From positions 434,001 through 498,000 of the forward strand of contig NZ_BMYJ01000001.1 in the NCBI RefSeq assembly GCF_014652215.1: a stretch of DNA of 64,000 bases. Reading direction: 5' to 3'. This DNA comes from Neogemmobacter tilapiae (GTDB lineage Bacteria > Pseudomonadota > Alphaproteobacteria > Rhodobacterales > Rhodobacteraceae). Shown here one piece after another: positions 61,196 to 64,000 of the stretch (within the stretch, counting starts at the first letter, position 1; each line of letters opens with the position of its first letter). The position numbers and the translations under genes are program-made. The notes under the pieces are model-generated. The model was not told where the DNA came from, searched no databases, and saw only the letters and a program-made list of their open reading frames with translations.

Positions 61196-61303
61196 CCCGA
61201 AATCTCCTGCATTTCCATGGGTCTGGACGCGCACCCCGCGCCGCTCGGACGGAGGGGAAGCAGCTAGACGGCGCGGCGGCCGTCGGCCAAGCGCGCGCCC
61301 AGG

Positions 61304-61327
61304 GCCATGGGGGCGAACCCCCATGGC
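61304..61327 (-). promoter_or_regulatory. Hairpin between capsid gene g5 and connector gene g6
   Basis: Perfect 10-bp stem GCCATGGGGG (61304-61313) / CCCCCATGGC (61318-61327), loop CGAA, in the only long gap (145 bases) inside the GTA cluster. It is 14 bases after the capsid stop. Without a T-run it is better explained as a stabiliser of the highly used capsid message or a partial attenuator of downstream tail genes. Confidence 0.55.
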
Positions 61328-61340
61328 TTGGCAAAGCGCC

Positions 61341-62528
61341 TTACGAAACGGCGATCTTCAGCAGCTTGATCGCCGCATAATCCGTGATGTCCCCGCCCAC
61401 GCGTTTCGTCGCATAGAACAAGACGTTCGGTTTCGCACTGAACGGGTCGCGCAAGATCCGCAGGTCAGGCCGTTCCGCAATCGTATAGCCCGCCGCGAAA
61501 TCACCGAACGCGATCGCATAGGCGTTCGCCGCGATGTCCGGCATGTCCTCGGCAATCAGCACCGGATAGCCCATCAGCCGCGCCGGTTCCCCCGCCGCCA
61601 GACCGTCACTCCACAGGAAGCGCCCGTCGGCATCCTTCATCTTGCGCACCGCCCCGGCCGTTTTCGAATTCATCAGGAACGTGCCGTTCGCCCGGTAATC
61701 CGCTGCCAAAGCATAGACCAGGTTCACAATGCAATCCGCCGCATTCGTCGGCGCGAAATCGGCGGCAGCCCCGGTCGGCACATAGCCCAAGGAACCCCAG
61801 GTCCAGCTGGCATTCGCCACCTTTGCGGGCAGCAGAATCCCCTTCGGCTTATCCACACCGTCACCGTTGATGAACGCCGCCGCTTCCGCCCGGATGAACC
61901 GCGTCGCGATCTTGCCCGCCAGCCAACCTTCCACATCGAACGCGCTGTCATCCAACAAACGCTGGCTCACCTTCGGCATCGCCGACAGCTCATGCAGCTT
62001 GATCGAAATCCGCTCGATCGCCGGGGTCGAGCTTTCGGTCGTCGCCGCCGCTTCCGTCGCCCAGCCCGAACCCACCTCACTGCGATCGATCAGCACGTCA
62101 TAAGACGTCGCATCAATGCTGACCACGCCCGCCACCGCCCGCAGCGACGAGGTCGCCAGCAGCATCGAACGAATGCTGTCCGATGTCTGCGGATCCACCA
62201 GATAGCCCCCATCGGCGGCCACAGCCGTCGACATCGCCTTGCCTTCCAGATGCAGGCCCCGCAGCCCGTCATCATCCCCGTTCCGCACATAGGCCGCGAA
62301 AGCCTTGCTATGCGGCACTTCGGTTTCCGCCGCCGCCGACAAAGGCGGGCGGCCATAGGTTTGTGTCTTGCGATCCAGCATCTTCAGCCTCTCGTCCTGA
62401 TGTTTCAGCGTTTTGGTCATGTCGTCCTGAAAGCCTTTGAATTCCTGCAAGAAATCCTGCATCGCAGCTTCCGCCCCTTGGGCCGCAGACAAATCTGCCC
62501 CGGCCCGAGCCTTCGTCTCGGTCATCAT
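61341..62528 (-). CDS. GTA g5 major capsid protein (HK97 fold)
   Basis: A 395-aa major capsid protein. Residues about 1-105 form the charged scaffolding/delta region (FLQEFKGFQDDMTKTLKHQDERLKMLDRKTQ) removed by the g4 protease. The mature domain begins near KAFAAYVRNGDDDGLR and has GGYLVDPQTSDSIRSML, ERISIKLHELSAMPKVSQRLLDDSAFD, ARLMGYPVLIAEDMPDI and the C-terminal FYATKRVGGDITDYAAIKLLKIA. Clear HK97-type signature. Confidence 0.96.
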   Translation of the reverse strand: MMTETKARAGADLSAAQGAEAAMQDFLQEFKGFQDDMTKTLKHQDERLKMLDRKTQTYGRPPLSAAAETEVPHSKAFAAYVRNGDDDGLRGLHLEGKAMSTAVAADGGYLVDPQTSDSIRSMLLATSSLRAVAGVVSIDATSYDVLIDRSEVGSGWATEAAATTESSTPAIERISIKLHELSAMPKVSQRLLDDSAFDVEGWLAGKIATRFIRAEAAAFINGDGVDKPKGILLPAKVANASWTWGSLGYVPTGAAADFAPTNAADCIVNLVYALAADYRANGTFLMNSKTAGAVRKMKDADGRFLWSDGLAAGEPARLMGYPVLIAEDMPDIAANAYAIAFGDFAAGYTIAERPDLRILRDPFSAKPNVLFYATKRVGGDITDYAAIKLLKIAVS

Positions 62529-62553
62529 TCGCCTACCCTCGCTTGGTTCCGTT

Positions 62554-63117
62554 TCAGCCGCCCGAATGCCCCGGCGTCGGGATCAAGGCGCGCCGCGCAT
62601 CCCGCACCGCCTGCGCCAATTCCGTCCAAAGCGCCTGGCCCTTTGTCGCCACCCGCGCCTCGGCCAGCATCGGGAAGGTCACCAGCGACACTTCCCAAAG
62701 CTCTACCTCTTGCAGCAGCCGCTGCCCCTTGGCGTTCTTCTCGGCCTTCACTGTCCGATAGCCGATCGACAGCCCGTCAATCGCCCCCGCCGCCAGCAAA
62801 GCCCCGGCCTCGCGCCCCTTGTCCACATCCGGCAAGATACGCCCCTTGACCCAAAGGCCCTTCGCATCCTCTCGCACCTCATCCCACACACCAATCGGCT
62901 GCGTCGGATCGTGTTGCCACAGCATTTTCACCCGCCGCCCCGCCGCCGCCAGCCGCGCAAGACTGGCCCCATAGGCCCCGGCAACGACCACATCGCCCCC
63001 TTGGTCCGCCTGCCCGAACAGGCTGGCATAGCCTTCGATCAGGCTCCCCTCGGTCACGCTCAGCGCCGTCTCACTTGCCAGAAACTTCCGTTCTGGCGCT
63101 CCATAGTCCCTGTCCAT
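62554..63117 (-). CDS. GTA g4 prohead protease
   Basis: A 187-aa HK97-family serine protease that processes the capsid. It starts MDRDYGAPERKFL at 63117, chosen because GAGGGGG lies 6 bases upstream; an alternative ATG at 63132 overlaps the g3.5 stop. Active-site elements are KMLWQHDPTQPIGVWDEV with the His, and DGLSIGYRTVKAEK with the Ser. WEVSLVTFPML is another family motif. Confidence 0.93.
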   Translation of the reverse strand: MDRDYGAPERKFLASETALSVTEGSLIEGYASLFGQADQGGDVVVAGAYGASLARLAAAGRRVKMLWQHDPTQPIGVWDEVREDAKGLWVKGRILPDVDKGREAGALLAAGAIDGLSIGYRTVKAEKNAKGQRLLQEVELWEVSLVTFPMLAEARVATKGQALWTELAQAVRDARRALIPTPGHSGG

Positions 63118-63128
63118 CCGCCGCCCCC

Positions 63129-63380
63129 TCATTTCAAAGCCGTCGCCAGAACCACATCCGCCCCCTGCGCCAGCAGAAAAGCCGCGATCCCGTAAACCCC
63201 CAGCCAGACCCGCTTTTCCAGCCGCTCCAGCGTTCCCTCGATCTGGCCCAAGCGGTATTCCAGCCCGTTCCAACGTTCTTCGGCCACCCGCTCATTCGCC
63301 TCGATCCGCGCATGGGCCGCATCGAAACTGTCATACAGAAACCGAGAACCCGTCCCTTCCACCCGCCGCGTCCCGCTCAT
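63129..63380 (-). CDS. GTA g3.5 small protein
   Basis: An 83-aa protein with a coiled-coil N-terminal part (SFDAAHARIEANERVAEERWNGLEYRLGQIEGTLERLEKRVW in outline) and a C-terminal hydrophobic segment LGVYGIAAFLLAQGADVVLATAL. The position between portal and prohead protease and the size match orfg3.5 of RcGTA. Precise role unknown; the hydrophobic tail suggests membrane association during assembly. Starts 4 bases inside the portal end. Confidence 0.85.
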   Translation of the reverse strand: MSGTRRVEGTGSRFLYDSFDAAHARIEANERVAEERWNGLEYRLGQIEGTLERLEKRVWLGVYGIAAFLLAQGADVVLATALK

Positions 63381-64000
63381 TCAGCGACCACCGGCAGACC
63401 CAGAACCCGACGCTTTTCCGCCTCAGACAGGAAAGACGCCGCCCCCACCCGCGCCCATTGCTGATCGCGTTCAATCGCCAGCGCCGGCACCTGATCCAGA
63501 TCGGGCCGCAACTCCACGGCTTCCCCCGTGAACCCCGCCAGCCAATGCGACAAAGCCCCCACCACCTTGCCCACCAAGGGCAGCACCGTCAGACGATAAA
63601 ACGCCCGGTTCGCCTCTTGATAATTCGCATAGGTCGCGTCCCCCGGAATCCCCATCAGCATCGGCGGCACCCCAAAGGCGATGGCAATCTCCCGCGCCGC
63701 CGCTTCCTTGGTCTGCTGGAACTCCATATCGCTGGGGGAAAAACCCATCGGCTTCCAATCAAGGCCCCCCTCCAACAGCATCGGACGCCCCGCGTTCCGC
63801 GCCCCCTGATGGTGGCTTTCCATCTCGCTCACCAAGCGCTCATACTGATCGCTCGACAAAGCCCCCTGCCCATCAGACCCCCGATAGACAATCGCCCCAC
63901 TGGGCCGCGCCGCATTGTCCAGCAAAGCCTTGCTCCAGCGGCTCGCCGCCACATGCACGTCAATCGCCACCGCCGCCGCCTGCAAGGGGCTGAACCCGTA
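63377..64000 (-). CDS. GTA g3 portal protein, C-terminal part (truncated by window edge)
   Basis: The frame is open to the edge, giving 207 C-terminal residues that begin YGFSPLQAAAVAIDVHVAASRWSKALLDNAARPSGAIVYRG in outline. HK97-type portal features are SDMEFQQTKEAAAREIAIAFGVPPMLMGIPGDATYANYQEANRAFYRLTVLPLV in outline. Forms the dodecameric DNA entry vertex. The TTG at 63985 is internal, not the start. Confidence 0.95.
   Translation of the reverse strand, partial: YGFSPLQAAAVAIDVHVAASRWSKALLDNAARPSGAIVYRGSDGQGALSSDQYERLVSEMESHHQGARNAGRPMLLEGGLDWKPMGFSPSDMEFQQTKEAAAREIAIAFGVPPMLMGIPGDATYANYQEANRAFYRLTVLPLVGKVVGALSHWLAGFTGEAVELRPDLDQVPALAIERDQQWARVGAASFLSEAEKRRVLGLPVVAE

Noticed and set aside
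1-64000. Insertion sequences, CRISPR arrays, tRNA or rRNA genes
   Set aside because: No transposase-like frame, no regularly spaced direct repeats with spacers, and no cloverleaf or rRNA-like stretch seen; the repeats at 30525-31004 are coding.

Overview
The window is a GC-rich chromosomal segment of an alphaproteobacterium, almost certainly family Rhodobacteraceae. The strongest evidence is a gene transfer agent (GTA) structural cluster, running leftward from 64000 to 52426, whose order matches the Rhodobacter capsulatus GTA (g3 portal to g15) and which ends next to cysE. Betaine-lipid genes btaAB, a lipoylated pyruvate dehydrogenase E1 beta and a tatABC-DUF815 string fit the same lineage. 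I cannot name genus or species.

Layout. 1-3070: dusA and the btaA-btaB pair. 3067-10796: a pectin-oligosaccharide locus, with an AraC-type regulator divergent from a four-gene sugar ABC importer and a cytoplasmic GH28-GH105 fusion hydrolase. 10845-13549: surE-pcm-LysM/M23 lipoprotein, a stationary-phase and envelope-maintenance set. 13802-16748: a GbsR/MarR-like regulator with cydA and cydB. 16875-20605: a WYL regulator with a small exported protein, then tatA-tatB-tatC-DUF815. 20618-24664: orphan ferric-type ABC ATPase, RTX protein, atypical SDR and Hint-domain protein. 24697-27262: prfC, small ORFs and palindromic repeats. 27531-31004: two DMT transporters tail to tail, then an unrecognised gene pair: a 159-aa protein built of eight ALSPS-type repeats, seven followed by Cys, and a 359-aa partner. 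31220-42992: housekeeping genes (xthA, rarD, anmK, tyrS, two cyclophilins, pgk) with regulators and transporters. 43042-47622: a triplicated RTX protein, class I aldolase, ftsB and an SDR/HxlR pair. 47737-51404: pdhA-pdhB-pdhC. 51543-52352: cysE. 52426-64000: the GTA.

Most notable points. (1) The Cys-bearing tandem-repeat protein and its partner are separated by a hairpin without a U-tract; the architecture resembles a multicore peptide precursor or a small self-assembling solenoid, and I do not recognise a characterised family. (2) The GTA megatron gene g15 is interrupted by an in-frame amber codon at 55849-55851 with homology continuing in the same frame, most simply a single-base Glu-to-stop change. 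(3) GH28 and GH105 are fused in one protein without a signal peptide. (4) The cyd operon carries its own GbsR-type regulator with a perfect 9-bp inverted repeat just upstream.

No tRNA, rRNA, CRISPR array, insertion sequence or replication origin was seen. Intrinsic terminators are clear after fba, pdhC, cysE, the periplasmic cyclophilin gene and the GTA cluster.
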